Shown here: positions 1 through 11,099 of the stretch, in pieces
Position numbering within the stretch: the stretch's first letter is position 1
How the letters are laid out: each line of letters begins with the position of its first letter
NCBI GenBank assembly: GCA_023362775.1
Contig: JALMGJ010000006.1
Span: 58,495,501-58,559,500, forward strand
Origin: Charina bottae
Lineage: Eukaryota > Chordata > Lepidosauria > Squamata > Charinaidae
Length of the DNA: 64,000 nt
Reading direction: 5' to 3'
Program-made: the position numbers and the translations under genes
The notes under the pieces: model-generated
Told to the model about the DNA's origin: nothing
What the model saw: only the letters and a program-made list of their open reading frames with translations
Database searches by the model: none

Positions 1-492
1 TTTGGAGCAGAAATGGCACCTCAGTGGGCATTCAATATGGATTTATTTAGTATTGATTTGGTCTGCTGAATATGTAATTTGATCTGCCTAATAGGCTCAA
101 ATAGAGTCTTTTTTGGGGGTCATTTAGTGTCTCTAAATACTCAAATGTACTTCAAATGAGCTAAGGAAAAAATCACATCCTTTGAGTTATGATTATAATT
201 AAACAGTCTGAAGTATATTTGTGTTTAGAAAAGTAAACTTTATTATATATTTAACATCTAAATAATCATCACAGTTATGTAGTGATTTATTTCATATCTG
301 CATAGACTTTAACATAGGTAGTATGTTTTCTACATTTATAATGTAGGTAGGTAAGTAAGTAGGTAGATAGGCAAGTAGATTTTTTAAAAAGGTTTGGCTT
401 TTTCATAAAGCCAATGATCCACAGGTGCTTAACTTTGCAAACAAAGCTTTGAGATGCTCAAGCTTTTCACTTACATAAATGTTGTAATCTAA
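1..492. other. AT-rich non-coding DNA
   Basis: No gene is seen. A short imperfect AGGTAGGTAAGTAAG repeat occurs at 343-372. If the CpG island at 4.2-5.2 kb is the NRCAM promoter, this is its first intron. Confidence 0.5.
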
Positions 493-504
493 TGAAGACT
501 TTAA

Positions 505-829
505 AGGTAAAGGTTCCCCCACACAGTTGTGTCTGACTCTAGGGGCCGGTGTTCATCTCTGTTTGTTAGCCAAAGAGCCAGTGCTGTCCGAAGACGCTTC
601 CGCGGTCATGTGGCCGGCATGACACACATGGAACGCTGTTACCATCCCACCGAAGTGGTACCTATTTATCTACTTGTGTTTGCATGCTTTCGAATTGCTA
701 GGTTGGCAAGAGCTGGGGCGAGTGCGGGAGCTCACTCCGTCACGCGGGGCTAGGGATTCGAACCTCCAAACTTGTGATCTTCCGATCGACAAGCCTGGCG
801 TCCTAACCGCTGAGCCACCACGCCCCCTC
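505..829 (-). mobile_element. tRNA-derived SINE with BovB-like tail, copy 1
   Basis: The minus strand starts with a tRNA-like head containing box A (TGGCTCAGCGG) and box B (GGTTCGAATCC), then a body of about 250 bp. It ends in GAGTCAGACAC followed by ACCTTTACC. The flank AATGAAGACTTTA occurs before it at 491 and after it at 830, forming a target-site duplication. The 3' tail resembles the BovB 3' end (GAGTCGGACATGACT), suggesting BovB-driven mobilisation. Confidence 0.85.
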
Positions 830-844
830 AATGAAGACTTTAAA

Positions 845-1174
845 AAGGTAAAGGTACCCCCCGCACATTTGTGCAGTCGTGTCCGACTCTAGGGGCCGGT
901 GCTCATCTCCGTTTGTTAGCCAAAGAGCCAGCGTTGTCCGAAGACGCTTCCACGGTCATGTGGCCGCATGACACGCGCGGAACGCTGTTACCTACCCACC
1001 GAAGTGGTACCTATTAATCTACTTGCATTTGCATGCTTTCGAATTGCTAGGTTGGCAAGAGCTGGGGCGAGTGCGGGAGCTCACTCCGCACGCAGGGCTA
1101 GGGATTCGAACCTCCGAACTTGCAATCTTCCGATCAACAAGCCTGGCGTCTTACCCGCTGAGCCACCACGCCCC
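845..1174 (-). mobile_element. tRNA-derived SINE, copy 2, tandem with copy 1
   Basis: Same family and orientation as the preceding copy, about 90% alike by eye. It inserted next to or within the target duplication of the first, since the flank ATGAAGACTTTA recurs a third time at 1194. Between this copy and that third flank, at 1181-1193, lies an inverted stub of the SINE head (GGCGTGGTGGCTC). Confidence 0.85.
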
Positions 1175-1204
1175 AATGAAGGCGTGGTGGCTCATGAAGA
1201 CTTT

Positions 1205-4200
1205 ACCCACAGGTAAAATAAACATAAAAGCTTTTGAAACATTGATAGCATCAAGTATCCACAAAAGCCCTTTAGGTATACCTTATATATGGATTGGTAC
1301 ATCTCCTTAAAATAATTAACAAATGGGACTTTATTTTTCAACCACCATTAGCTAAACTTTTCAATCACAACCAATCTTGTTCTATGCTGTCTACGTATGA
1401 CAGCATACATAAGGACCAGGAAAAAGTATGACTTACCACTTTATGTATAAGTCAAACTTTTTCCTGGTCCCTCTCTCTTTTTAAATTGCCACATGAAAAG
1501 AAAGTTGGATGCAAGAAAGCAGCACTCCCTCTTGAATCTTCTTCATACCTCTGGATGATAAGTCTGATATTGTCTTCAATATGTTGTCCATGTGGCATTA
1601 TACCATGCATTTGGGCTTCCTCAAGTCAGTGATATAAGCAGCATAAATCAGTAAGATTTGGTTCCAGACATTCCAGTACAACAGCCAACTACATTTGTAT
1701 GGTTCAATTGTCCAATTAGGAAGAATTCTTATGGAAATAAACATTTATGTCACAGATCAGAAATCATGACCAGTTTCATAGCTGGCATTTTCTCATTTGT
1801 GTTATGTACTAACAAAGATTCAGTTTAACAAAGAAGATAAATGGTTCTTTAAAACATATTAATCGTGACCCAATATATTTAAGCCCACACAAACAGATAA
1901 AACAGTTGTTTATATTCAATATAAACTGCCTTAAACTTAGAAATTCCCAAAAAGTTTTAGAAGAGCTTCTTAAATAGTATTTGCTATCTGTCTGTAATAT
2001 TTTTCTTCCAGTTATATGCTGGTGAAGAGTAAATTAGAACTTTGAAATTTGCAAATCATATCATACCGACACCTGTTAACATTCAAATAGCATTTAGAAA
2101 TCAACATATATAAATATGTTGGCCCAGGAAAGTAGTTTGCTGAAAATATTAAATAAAACAATGAGTTTTTAATTATAGTTACCTTAATAAGCAAATTTGC
2201 TGCACAGGACATGAAAGATGCAGATTAGACTAGGTCTAATAATAAAATAGTACTAAAATTTAATGTTTTGAAATGCAATTTAAAAACCAAATAGAAAGCC
2301 AATCACTGAACACTGTCTCTTTAAAGATCATATAATTAATAACTGTTCATATAAGACTCAAAATCCAGACAGCTTCCTACAGATAAGGTAACCCTTCCAT
2401 ATAACAATATGAACTTTCTGAAACTACTTTCAGTTTCAACAACTGTTTGTTGTATGGACTAATATTATAGGATCTAGCTTGTTTTTTTCTTTCAAAGTCC
2501 AACATCCACCTTGAATGCACAAAACTAAAAGCCCATTTATCTAGGTTCTAATAACATATGCAATCAGTCCACCCTACACTATCACTTGAAGAATCTGTAT
2601 GTAATTATTAAGACTTAAATAACACAGAATATATATTTATTTTTATAATCAGTGATTGAAATCCATATATGCACAAACCACATAAACATTTCAATTTATA
2701 ATGCCTGTTCCTATATTCTATGCCTCGTTTTCAAAAATCTGTTAGCAGACTAAATTAATTAATTAACACTTGCACCTGACAGATTTGCTCCACTTGTTTA
2801 TGTTTTTGTTTTTTTCTCCTAAGTATAAAAAATGTGGAATGTAAGCATAAATCATACAGCGTCCCATGTCCATTTCCTGTCTCAGAAGCTCCAGTTTAGA
2901 AATTAGAATCTACTCCTCTGCTTCAAGTTGGGTTCACAACCAGTTATTACACATCAGTATTCTAAATGCCCAAATGATGTTCTGCATAAAAGATTGTCAC
3001 CTCCCCCCCCCACCTATTCATAATAAACAGAGATACTCTATTTTAGACTTTTGAATGTGACACACACTAATAGAAAAAAAAATTAAGGGGAAAAAGATAT
3101 AGAATGCCATAAAGGAGAGCATTTGTGGTTGAATTAATAATTGAATTTCCATTTAGGACTTGTTTTTAGAAAAATAAAATGAGCACAACTATTTCACTTC
3201 ACTGCCTCATCAGGTTTCTATGACTGCCTGTTTTCTGTAAGGAAATTCAGTCCTCTTGTCTCTAATCAAAAGTGATTGCCTACAATTGACTGTGATGTGA
3301 ACAAATCTTCCTTCCTCCTGAACCTTTTCACATATATACACTAACTGCCATGCACAGATGGAAAGGAGGGGAAGAAAAAAAAACACCCTGTAGCTTACAT
3401 TAGTTTCTTAAAACCCAGTTCTCTGCAGGAACCGTTTGCTTCAGCAGAGACAGCTCCTTTCTCCATGCATGCAGTGACAGCAACAGCAAAAGGTTGGGCC
3501 AGATCACAGTCTGCTTGCAGGAACTGGGAGAGTTCTGCAAACCTTACAGCTTATTGCCCCCTTCAGGGTGCCTGAAATGGCGACTAGTGTCAATCCCTGT
3601 CGGTCTGGGTCCATGCCTTTACCTGCCATTCATTCCATAAATCAGTAATTTTGCACCAATCTTCTTCAGAACGGCAGAGAGCCTTGGGCAACAAGGCACC
3701 ACCCAATCCCAGACTCCCACTTTCAATGGCAACGGGCACATTTCCCCGCTACATACTTTGTCTCCCTGGGGAATCAATGCATAAATAATTGCAGCTATTT
3801 GCTCAGAAAGAACTCACACCTGTAGCATTCAAAGGGCTCTTCCAGAGCAGGCAGTCCCAGACACCCCAACTCCAACCCAGCCTTGATTGCTAAAAAGGGT
3901 GGGCTGATGTTGCTGCTATACCAAGCCTGGCTGTCAGACACAGTGGATATGGATGTGCACAACTGAGGCACACCCACACAGCAGGAGAAAGGAAGAGGGA
4001 GATTACTCTACCATTAGAACTCCAGCTCATGACAGAAACGCCAGGCCTTGAGGTGACCTGAGCCTCAGCTAAACTGCACGGCCTGATTGCAAAGCCAGAG
4101 GTTAAATGCCACAGATCATCCAAAACCCCTCAGACTGTAAACCAAAAAGGAGAATCCAGAGGCGGAAGAAGAGAAGCAGACAGTGTGGCAGGAGGGAGGG

Positions 4201-4239
4201 AAAGGGGGAGGAAGACATGCCTCGAGTTCTTGCTTCTTG
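1205..4239. other. non-coding DNA, putative NRCAM intron 1
   Basis: Mostly AT-rich sequence without a supported gene. It contains the hairpin pair at 1383-1470 described separately. From about 3400 the composition rises in GC towards the CpG island. Short ORFs here resemble nothing known. Confidence 0.5.
1383..1470. repeat. two adjacent hairpins, the second pre-miRNA-like
   Basis: A 9-bp perfect inverted repeat (TATGCTGTC) with a 7-nt loop spans 1383-1407. It is followed directly by a 23-bp inverted repeat with one mismatch (arms 1413-1435 and 1448-1470, loop 12 nt). The second has the size and near-perfect pairing of a small-RNA precursor or a recent palindromic insertion. No transcription evidence is available. 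Confidence 0.6.
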
Positions 4240-5200
4240 GCTCTATCACATCACTCCACGCATGGCGATTTTTGCACAGGACCGGCTTGCCCTGGGACCC
4301 TTCCCGTTTCCATTGATGACCTCACTATGGACTAGTTTAGGGGGTGCCCAACGGTGACCATAATTCGCCTGCCCCCTAGGTTTCTGGCATTTTGAAGAGG
4401 CAGGTGGAAAGCGGGGCGAACTTGGAAACGGCCCTTCCTCCTTACCGCCTGGGTTCTGGAGGGTGGATCCCAGGCGGTCAGTCTGTCCCCACAAAACGGC
4501 GGCTGCCGGTTGCCATGGGGAGCCGCGAGCGAAGATTAGCGTGGCGCCCTTGCAGCCGGAGCAGCCACGCAGCCCTGGGTCTCCCAGGGTCTTCGCGAGG
4601 CGACCGAGCCGGCTGGGTGCGGACCCAGCGGCGGCTGACAGCCACACCGCACCGCACCGCGTGTAAAACTACTGCTGGGGAGGAGCGCAGACACATCCCC
4701 CCGGGGGCCCCCGATGCTAAGAGACATTCAACACTCACAGGTAGCCACAGCCTCCGGTTGCAGGGCGGGATGCCGTGTCGAGACAACGCACCTTCTCCTC
4801 TGCTGGGGAAACCGCTGGTTCTCGCACAAGCTCCCGCCAGCTTATAGCGAAGTGCTCGCCCGAGCAAAGCAAAGCAACCCAGCAGGCGCGCCCGCGCGCT
4901 CCCGAGCCTATCGCCTCCCCATTTCGACTGATCCAGCCCGGCGCGCGCCCGCCTGAAGTAAAGAGGCGGCGGGGGGAAGGGCTGTGCGCGTGCAAGGGCT
5001 TCGCCCTCCCGAGGCACCACGCGCGCTGTGCCCTCGTCGGCCGGCCAGGCTTTCGGCCACACCTTGTGACAGGGCGCGCTCCCTCGCACAGGCGCACGCC
5101 TGCCCACCCACCTTCCCATCCGCCCGGCCTTTAACCGCGCCGGCCTGAAGTTCATTCGTGCGAGGGCGACCGCTGCAGCCGTCGAGGCTTCTGGATTGAG
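4240..5200 (-). promoter_or_regulatory. CpG island, probable NRCAM promoter by synteny
   Basis: About 950 bp of GC- and CpG-rich DNA contrast with AT-rich flanks. Many overlapping ORFs occur on both strands (the longest is 304 codons, minus strand 5392-4478), but none resembles a protein family; GC-rich DNA lacks stops by chance. On the minus strand a TATA-like CTATAAG lies at 4847-4841 and a consensus donor (CCT then GTGAGT) at 4738. In known vertebrate genomes NRCAM starts downstream of PNPLA8 on the same strand with a non-coding first exon, so this is its likely promoter. No NRCAM coding sequence is present to prove it. Confidence 0.5.
4739..4815 (-). other. candidate non-coding first exon (NRCAM?)
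   Basis: The segment lies between a TATA-like box at 4847-4841 and a GTGAGT donor beginning at 4738 on the minus strand. Its start is estimated at about 30 bp from the TATA-like box. No ORF matters here. Assignment to NRCAM rests on gene order only. Confidence 0.25.
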
Positions 5201-6117
5201 CTTATTTAGCATATTTATGTAATGAATGCAGGAGGCAGGATCTGCGCGCGGGCTGTCTCGTTGCAGAGTTGTTAGATGGTACTTTCCTCCTGTACGAGAC
5301 GGCGGCAGCAGAATGTATGCATTGGCCCTAAACGCGCTACTTAAACTCAGCCCTAAGCTTTTAGCATGAAGATATGAGATTCGTTGTATCAATTAACTGC
5401 TGCTGGTTAAGTGTACTCTTGTGTTGGGTTATTGTTGTGTTGTTTGTTAAATGTTCCAAATAAAAAAATATGTTTCTTACGTTTTAAGGCTAATAGGCCA
5501 TGAACTCTAATCTACTGTGAAAATAGCCTTGACATTAAAAAGGTCAGGCTGACTTTGTATGCCATTGCAAATGTACCTCCCACGTAGATAAAATTGCACA
5601 CAGTCTGAAACAATGACTGGAGAAGCATGTTTTCACTCATAATTTTCATTTAATTAGAATGCATGAATTTAAAGCACACACACTTTCTGCATTGGCTACC
5701 TGGGCAGTGAAATGCATTTGCCAGTCACATAAGAAACTTCCCTGGACAAGTGCTGGAAATAGCATAAAAGTGTGATAAATAGAAAGCAAACTAGTTTGGG
5801 TTGACTATAGATTCCTAAACTGGAAAAAAAACTCTGCTTTTAGAATCTTTATTATTGACTGTAGGAATCTGTACACCTGCTAATCATGGTTGCTGTGGTT
5901 GCGCTCCTCCCATCTAGTGCTTCAATTAAAAAAGACTAGGATTGGATTACTGGGAAAGCTCAATTCTATGCCTACTTATTAAAAGTAAATCCCACTGAAT
6001 TTAGGTGCTACCAGGTTGAGTTTGACTCCTGGTGACTGTATGGACAAATGAACACGATCTCACCTTGGTGAAAAAAAATTGTGGAAAGCTAAGCTGGACC
6101 CTGAGACAGAGCAGGAG
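5201..6117. other. intergenic, no gene seen
   Basis: AT-rich DNA. Traces of old dispersed repeats are visible near 5965-6060, including AAGTAAATCCCACTGAAT, a fragment seen in degenerate form elsewhere in the window. Confidence 0.5.
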
Positions 6118-6212
6118 AAAGAAGATACATGCCTCTGAATAAGGGAGATAGAGATGCTATTAGAAGTACCACGGACTTCAAGAAGAATCAACCTATCAAT
6201 CCTGGACCAAAT
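6118..6212 (+). repeat. left arm of a dispersed inverted repeat
   Basis: This segment recurs in reverse complement at 7292-7374 with about 90% identity by eye, apart from a roughly 12-bp insertion here near 6153. Shared landmarks include GATACATGCCTCTGAATAA and AATCAACCTATCAATCCTGG. Nature unknown; it may be two copies of an unlisted repeat. Confidence 0.7.
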
Positions 6213-6243
6213 ATTTTTATTTTATTTTATTATTACCTTAAAG

Positions 6244-6551
6244 CAGTGCTTTCCAAAGTGCCGCCGTTGGCGACACACCAACGGCGGCAGCGGCGGGGGC
6301 ACACAGGCGGGGGCGTGCATGGCGGGGAGGCGCACAGGGGCGGGGGCGTGCACGGCGGCAGCGGCGGCGGCCTCCACTAAAACGCCACCGCTGCCATGCA
6401 CACCACTGCCACCGCAAGCCCCCCCGCGCCGCCACCGTGCATGCCCTTGCCCCCGCGCACGCCCTCACCGCCGCTTCCGGGTTGTGTTGCGGCACACCAA
6501 ACTCTGTTGTGACACACTAATGTGTCGCGACACACAGTTTGGAAAGCTATG
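6244..6551. mobile_element. non-autonomous hAT element, GCTTTCCAAA family, copy 1
   Basis: The 8-bp target duplication CCTTAAAG occurs at 6236-6243 and 6552-6559. Terminal inverted repeats are CAGTGCTTTCCAAAG and, in reverse, CATAGCTTTCCAAACTGTG. The interior is very GC-rich with CGGCGG-type runs and has no transposase. hAT superfamily is inferred from the 8-bp duplication and the CAGNG termini. Confidence 0.85.
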
Positions 6552-6559
6552 CCTTAAAG

Positions 6560-7291
6560 CAATGATCAGCAAGCAAAAACTCATACTTTGGGTATGTGGT
6601 TTTTTAAAAAAGTGCCAATTGGCAATGTGAGAGTTGTAGAATAAGTACATAACTGTATGGTGATTGAATGGGATCAAAGAGATTATATGACTGCCCTTGG
6701 AAAAGCCATGAGATATTATTGGTTGTCCGTGAAATTGCTGGAAGTTGAACTTGACTTGATGGTATCTAATAAAGTTAGAATCGGGGTGTAGTCTAAATTA
6801 AGCAATGCACTAATTTGCCTCCTGGCTCATCACCCCCAAAGTAGCTGAGGTGAGAGATGAAGAGGTATGGTGACCATGGCAGGTCTTTGTGTGCAGCAGC
6901 AGCATTAATGTCTGTGCTTTCTATGGCTGCTTGGAGCTGCCTGAAGGCAAGTGGCAGCTACAATCTGAGGTACTGAAAGAGGCAAAAGTAGAGGCTTGGG
7001 GAGCAACAGCATTTGAAAAAGGTAGGAGCAAGAATGGGAACCACTGTCATGTCTACCCATAGGAGGAAGGAGGAGGAGGAGGAGGAGCAGACGACGACTA
7101 CGGCACACCATCACACAACAGCCATAGTGGCATCAGGGATACTTCCTCAATATTGGGTTATGTTCACCCAGGGATCTGGGTAGCCAGCACGGGTGGCACA
7201 AGGGACCTGAGCACACTTCATTTTTGGCCAGGTGGGACTCTTAGAAAAAAATTAACTGGTTCACGTGAACTGGTAGATAATGGGGATAGAG
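6560..7291. other. intergenic, no gene seen
   Basis: Unremarkable sequence with a short GGA-rich purine tract at 7066-7087. ORFs here are short and match nothing known. Confidence 0.5.
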
Positions 7292-7374
7292 ATTTGGTCC
7301 AGGATTGATAGGTTGATTCTTCCTGAAGTCCATGGTACTCTATCTCCATTATTCAGAGGCATGTATCTTCTTTT
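7292..7374 (-). repeat. right arm of the dispersed inverted repeat
   Basis: Reverse-complement partner of 6118-6212, separated by about 1.1 kb that contains a hAT-like insertion. The two arms could form a large stem if transcribed. Confidence 0.7.
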
Positions 7375-8001
7375 ACCTTGCTTAATTTGTTTATGGTTTA
7401 TCTGTGACAATAATGTAATTATTTGATTTGATTAACATGGTTTAAATGATACAGAGATAACACACTCACATGTATATACACAAATTATCAAATAATATGT
7501 GCAAGTAGTAAGAATTTAGAAATTAATGTTCAAACCAGCCTTAGACTGTGGGTCAGTGCAATAGAAAAATAATAATTTGTACATAAAATTATCAGAACAA
7601 AAAAGAAATCCTAAAGAAAAATAATGGACAAAAAGAACTATATACAAAATGTAATAAATGGAGAACATCTGTGCATTCACTCCCAAATCTGTTCCAGCTA
7701 ATTCCCTAATCCTCCAAAGCAGATTTGGGTGTGGAGGTACAGGTGGGAATTGTGTTGGGAAATGCCTTTCTGATTGGATAAAACCCAAAGAATTCAACTT
7801 GCATACAAATACCAAATCCAATTTATTATATACAGTATAATAAAGACATGTTAATTGCTTTTTATTTTGGAATTAGTATATTAATTGCTTTTATAAAACT
7901 TGTTTTTTGTAGGTTTTTTTTGGGGGAGGGATTATATGTACAGTGTATATTCCTTGAATGTCTGTATAGTTGTCTGGGACCATAAAGATAATAACCTAAA
8001 C
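7375..8001. other. intergenic, no gene seen
   Basis: AT-rich DNA with no supported ORF or repeat boundary. The last 8 bp (7994-8001) are the target duplication of the adjacent hAT element. Confidence 0.5.
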
Positions 8002-8324
8002 CAGTGTTAAACGTTTTGCTCTAAGGACCCCCTCCCATTTTTAAAAATTATGGAGGACCCATGGGTTATATTTATCAATATTTACCATATTAAAAATTAA
8101 GATTGTTGCATTCATAGAATATTTATTGAATCATAAAAATAACAATATTAAACCCATTAGATATTAACATAAATAAAATATTTTTAATGAAAAAACCCTC
8201 TATTTTTCTAACAAATAAAAAATAATAATGAAAAGAATGACATTGTTTTAATTTTTTGCAAATATCTTCAGTATCTGGTAACTAACCCCCCAGGGGTCCT
8301 TGGACCACACTTTAAGAAATATTG
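8002..8324. mobile_element. non-autonomous hAT element, AT-rich, 323 bp
   Basis: Flanked by the 8-bp duplication ACCTAAAC at 7994-8001 and 8325-8332. The ends, CAGTGTTAAACG and in reverse CAATATTTCTTAAAGTG, are degenerate hAT-type termini. The interior is AT-rich without an ORF. The intact duplication with diverged ends suggests moderate age. Confidence 0.8.
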
Positions 8325-8332
8325 ACCTAAAC

Positions 8333-8514
8333 TAACCTAAACTTTCTATAATATACAGAGATACAGGAAAATAAGATACAAAAACAAAAACTATCAGAAA
8401 AAAAGGACAAAAAATATTTAATGTTTAAACGCAGCAGTAAACACTGACTACATGCTATAGGTGTATGACACACAAAACCAAGTTAGAGGTTAGAGAGTAC
8501 TTATAAGTATTAAC
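8333..8514. other. intergenic spacer before BovB
   Basis: AT-rich DNA without features. Its last 11 bases (TAAGTATTAAC, 8504-8514) are the BovB target duplication. Confidence 0.5.
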
Positions 8515-8695
8515 CTCCAGCAAAGGAGATTGTTACCTTGTTGTGGTGCTGGAGCTTGAGCACCTCAATGATGCCATGAGCTAAACCGTGAAGGGACACC
8601 CAAGATGGGAAGGTCATGGCAGAGAGGTTAGACTAAATACGATCCCTGGGGAAGGTAATGGCAACCCACCCCAGTATTCTTGCCATGAAAACTAA

Positions 8696-9728
8696 ATGGA
8701 TCAGTACAACCAGAAATATGTTGGTATACCATCAGAAGATGGGACTCCCAGGTCGGAAGATGGTCAAAATTCTACTGGGGAGGAAGAGAGGATAAGTTCA
8801 ACTAGCCCCAGATGTGATGACGCAGCTAGCTCAAAGCTGAAAGGACAGCTAGCGGCCAACGGTGCTGGTGGTGAAAGACGAATCCGATGTTCTAAAGATC
8901 AACACACCATAGGAACCTGGAATGTATGATCCATGAGCCAGGGCAAATTGGATGTGGTTATTGGTGAGATGGCAAGATTAAATATAGACATTTTGGGTGT
9001 CAGTGAACTGAAATGGACTGGAATGGGCCACTTCACATCAGATGACCACCAGATCTACTACTGTGGACAAGAGGACCACAGAAGAAATGGAGTAGCCTTC
9101 ATAATTAATAATAAAGTGGCTAAGAGATGTTATTTTCGTTACAGGAGACTAGAATGCTAAGGTGGATAGTCAAATGACACCTGGAATTACAGGTAAGCAT
9201 GGTCTGGGAGAAGAAAATGAAGCAGGACATAGGCTGATAGAATTTTCCCAAGACAATTCACTGTGCATAACAAACACTCTCTTCCAACAACCTAAAAGAC
9301 GACTTTATACATGGACTTCACCAAATGGTCGACACCGAAATCAGATTGACTACATCGTTTGTAGCCAAAGGTGGCAGACATCTATACAGTCAGTAAAAAC
9401 AAGACCTGGAGCTGACTGTAGTTCAGATCACGAACTTCTTATTGCACAATTTAGAATCAGACTAAAGAGAATAGGGAAGACCCACAGGTCAGTTAGATAT
9501 GAGCTCGCTAACATTCCTAATGAATATGCAGTGGAGGTGAACAATAGATTTAAGGGACTATATTTAGTAGATAAGATCCCAGAAGAACTATGGACAGAAG
9601 TTCGCAACATTGTTCAGGAGGCGGCAACAAAACGTCCCAAAGAAAAAGAAAACCAAGAAGGCAAGATGGCTGTCTGCAAGGACACTGGAAGTAGCCCAAG
9701 AAAGAAGGAAAGCAAAAGGCAACAGTGA
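8696..9728 (+). pseudogene. BovB ORF2 endonuclease part, broken
   Basis: Frames 8696-8929, 8933-9160 and 9162-9728 together encode an APE-type endonuclease remnant. A stop replaces an Arg codon after GTWNV at about 8928. A deletion near 9130 removes the middle of the domain. The C-terminal catalytic region (QIDYIVCSQRW, SSDHELLIAQF) is recognisable. Confidence 0.85.
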
Positions 9729-10241
9729 CAGGGGGAGATATGCCCAATTAAATGCAAAGTTCCACAGGTTAGCCAGAAGATATGAGGAATTATTTTTAAA
9801 CAAGCAATGTGCGGAAGTGGAAGAAGACAATAGAATAGGAAGGACAAGAGACCTCTTCCAGAAAATTAGAAACATCGGAGGTAAATTCCAGGCAAAAATG
9901 GGTATGATCAAAAAGAAAGATGGCAAGGACCTAACAGAAGCAGAAGAGATCAAGAAAAGGTGGCAAGAATATAGGAAGATCTTTATAGGAAGGATGATAA
10001 TATCGGGGATAGCTTTGACGGTGTGGTCAGTGAGTTAAAGCCAGACATCCTGAAGAGTGAGGTTGAATGGGCCTTAAGAAGCATTGCTAATAACAAGGCA
10101 GCAGGAGATGATGGTATCCCAGCTGAATTGTTTAAAATCATGCAAGATGATGCATGCTATCTGCCAGCAAATTTGGAAAACACAAGCTGAACTGTTTAAA
10201 ATCTTGCAAGATGATGATTCAACCTGTACTCAGAACACATC

Positions 10242-11082
10242 ATGCAACATGCTGGGCTTGATGAATCCAAGGCTGGAGTTAAAATGATTGGAAGAAACAT
10301 TAACTATCTCAGATATGCAGATGATACCACTTTGATGGCTGAAAGTGAGGAGGAGCTGAGGAGCCTTATGACCAAGGTGAGAGAAGAAAGTGCAAAAGCT
10401 GGGTTGCAGTTAAACCTCAGAAAAACCAAGATTATGGCAACCAGCTTGATTGATAACTGGCAAATAGAGGGAGAAAACGTGGAAGCAGTGACAGACTTTG
10501 TATTTCTAGGCACAAAGATTACTGCAGACACTGACTGCAACCAGGAAATCAGAAGACGTCTACTTCTTGGGAGGAGAGCAATGGCAAATCTTGATAAAAT
10601 AGTTAAGAGCAGAGACATCACACTGACAACAAAGGTCAGCATAGTTAAAGCAATGGTATTCCCCGTAGTAACCTTTGGCTGCGAGAGGTGGACCATAAGG
10701 AAGGCTGAGCGAAGGAAGATAGATGCTTCTGAACTGTGGTGTTGGAGGTAAATTCTGAGTGTCTTGGCCTGCAAGAAGATAAAACCAGTCCATACTCCAG
10801 GAAATAAAGCCAGACTGCTCACTTGAGGGAATGATATTAAAGGCAAAACTGAAGTACTTTGGCCACATAATGAGAAGACAGGATACCCTGGAGAAGAAGT
10901 TGATGCTAGGGAAAGTGGAAGGCAAAAGGAAGAGGGGCCGGCCAAGGGCAAGATGGATGGATGATATTCTGGAGGTGACGGACTCGACCATGGGGGAGCT
11001 GGGGATGGCGATGGCCATCAGGAAGCTCTGGCGTGGGCTGGTCCATGAAGTCAAGAAGAGTCGGAAGCAACTGAACAAATAA
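10242..11082 (+). pseudogene. BovB ORF2 reverse transcriptase C-terminal part, broken
   Basis: The frame 10242-10751 starts just before the RT catalytic motif (LRYADDTTLM) and continues through the thumb (FVFLGTKITADTDCN, FGCERWTIRKAERR). A stop and frame change follow, and 10831-11082 completes the typical ending (KYFGHIMRRQDTLEKKLMLG to VHEVKKSRKQ). The upstream palm motifs are absent. Confidence 0.88.
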
Positions 11083-11099
11083 ACAACGTAAGTATTAAC

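Larger units (their letters stand above)
8515..11088 (+). mobile_element. RTE-BovB LINE, full-length ends, internally deleted
   Basis: The target duplication TAAGTATTAAC at 8504-8514 and 11089-11099 marks a complete insertion with BovB 5' and 3' ends. Translated pieces in order are: an endonuclease start (GTWNV to ILGVSELKWTGMG), a gap, the endonuclease end and linker (GITGKHGLGEENEAGHRLIEF onward, RRLYTWTSPNGRHRNQIDYI), then a jump into the RT at LRYADDTTLMAESEEEL and the C-terminal domain. Two internal stretches are missing, one in the endonuclease near 9130 and one removing RT fingers and palm near 10180-10240. Stops and frameshifts confirm it is dead. Confidence 0.93.

Noticed and set aside
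505..1174. tRNA gene suggested by box A and box B sequences
   Set aside because: The tRNA-like head is joined to a SINE body and tail with target duplications; it is a retroposon, not a functional tRNA gene.
4478..5392. 304-codon minus-strand ORF in the CpG island
   Set aside because: No family resemblance, overlapping ORFs on both strands, and CpG-island composition that lacks stop codons; a splice donor interrupts it.
6129..6630. ORFs with Gly/His or Pro/Ala-rich repeats
   Set aside because: They read through the GC-rich interior of a non-autonomous hAT element.
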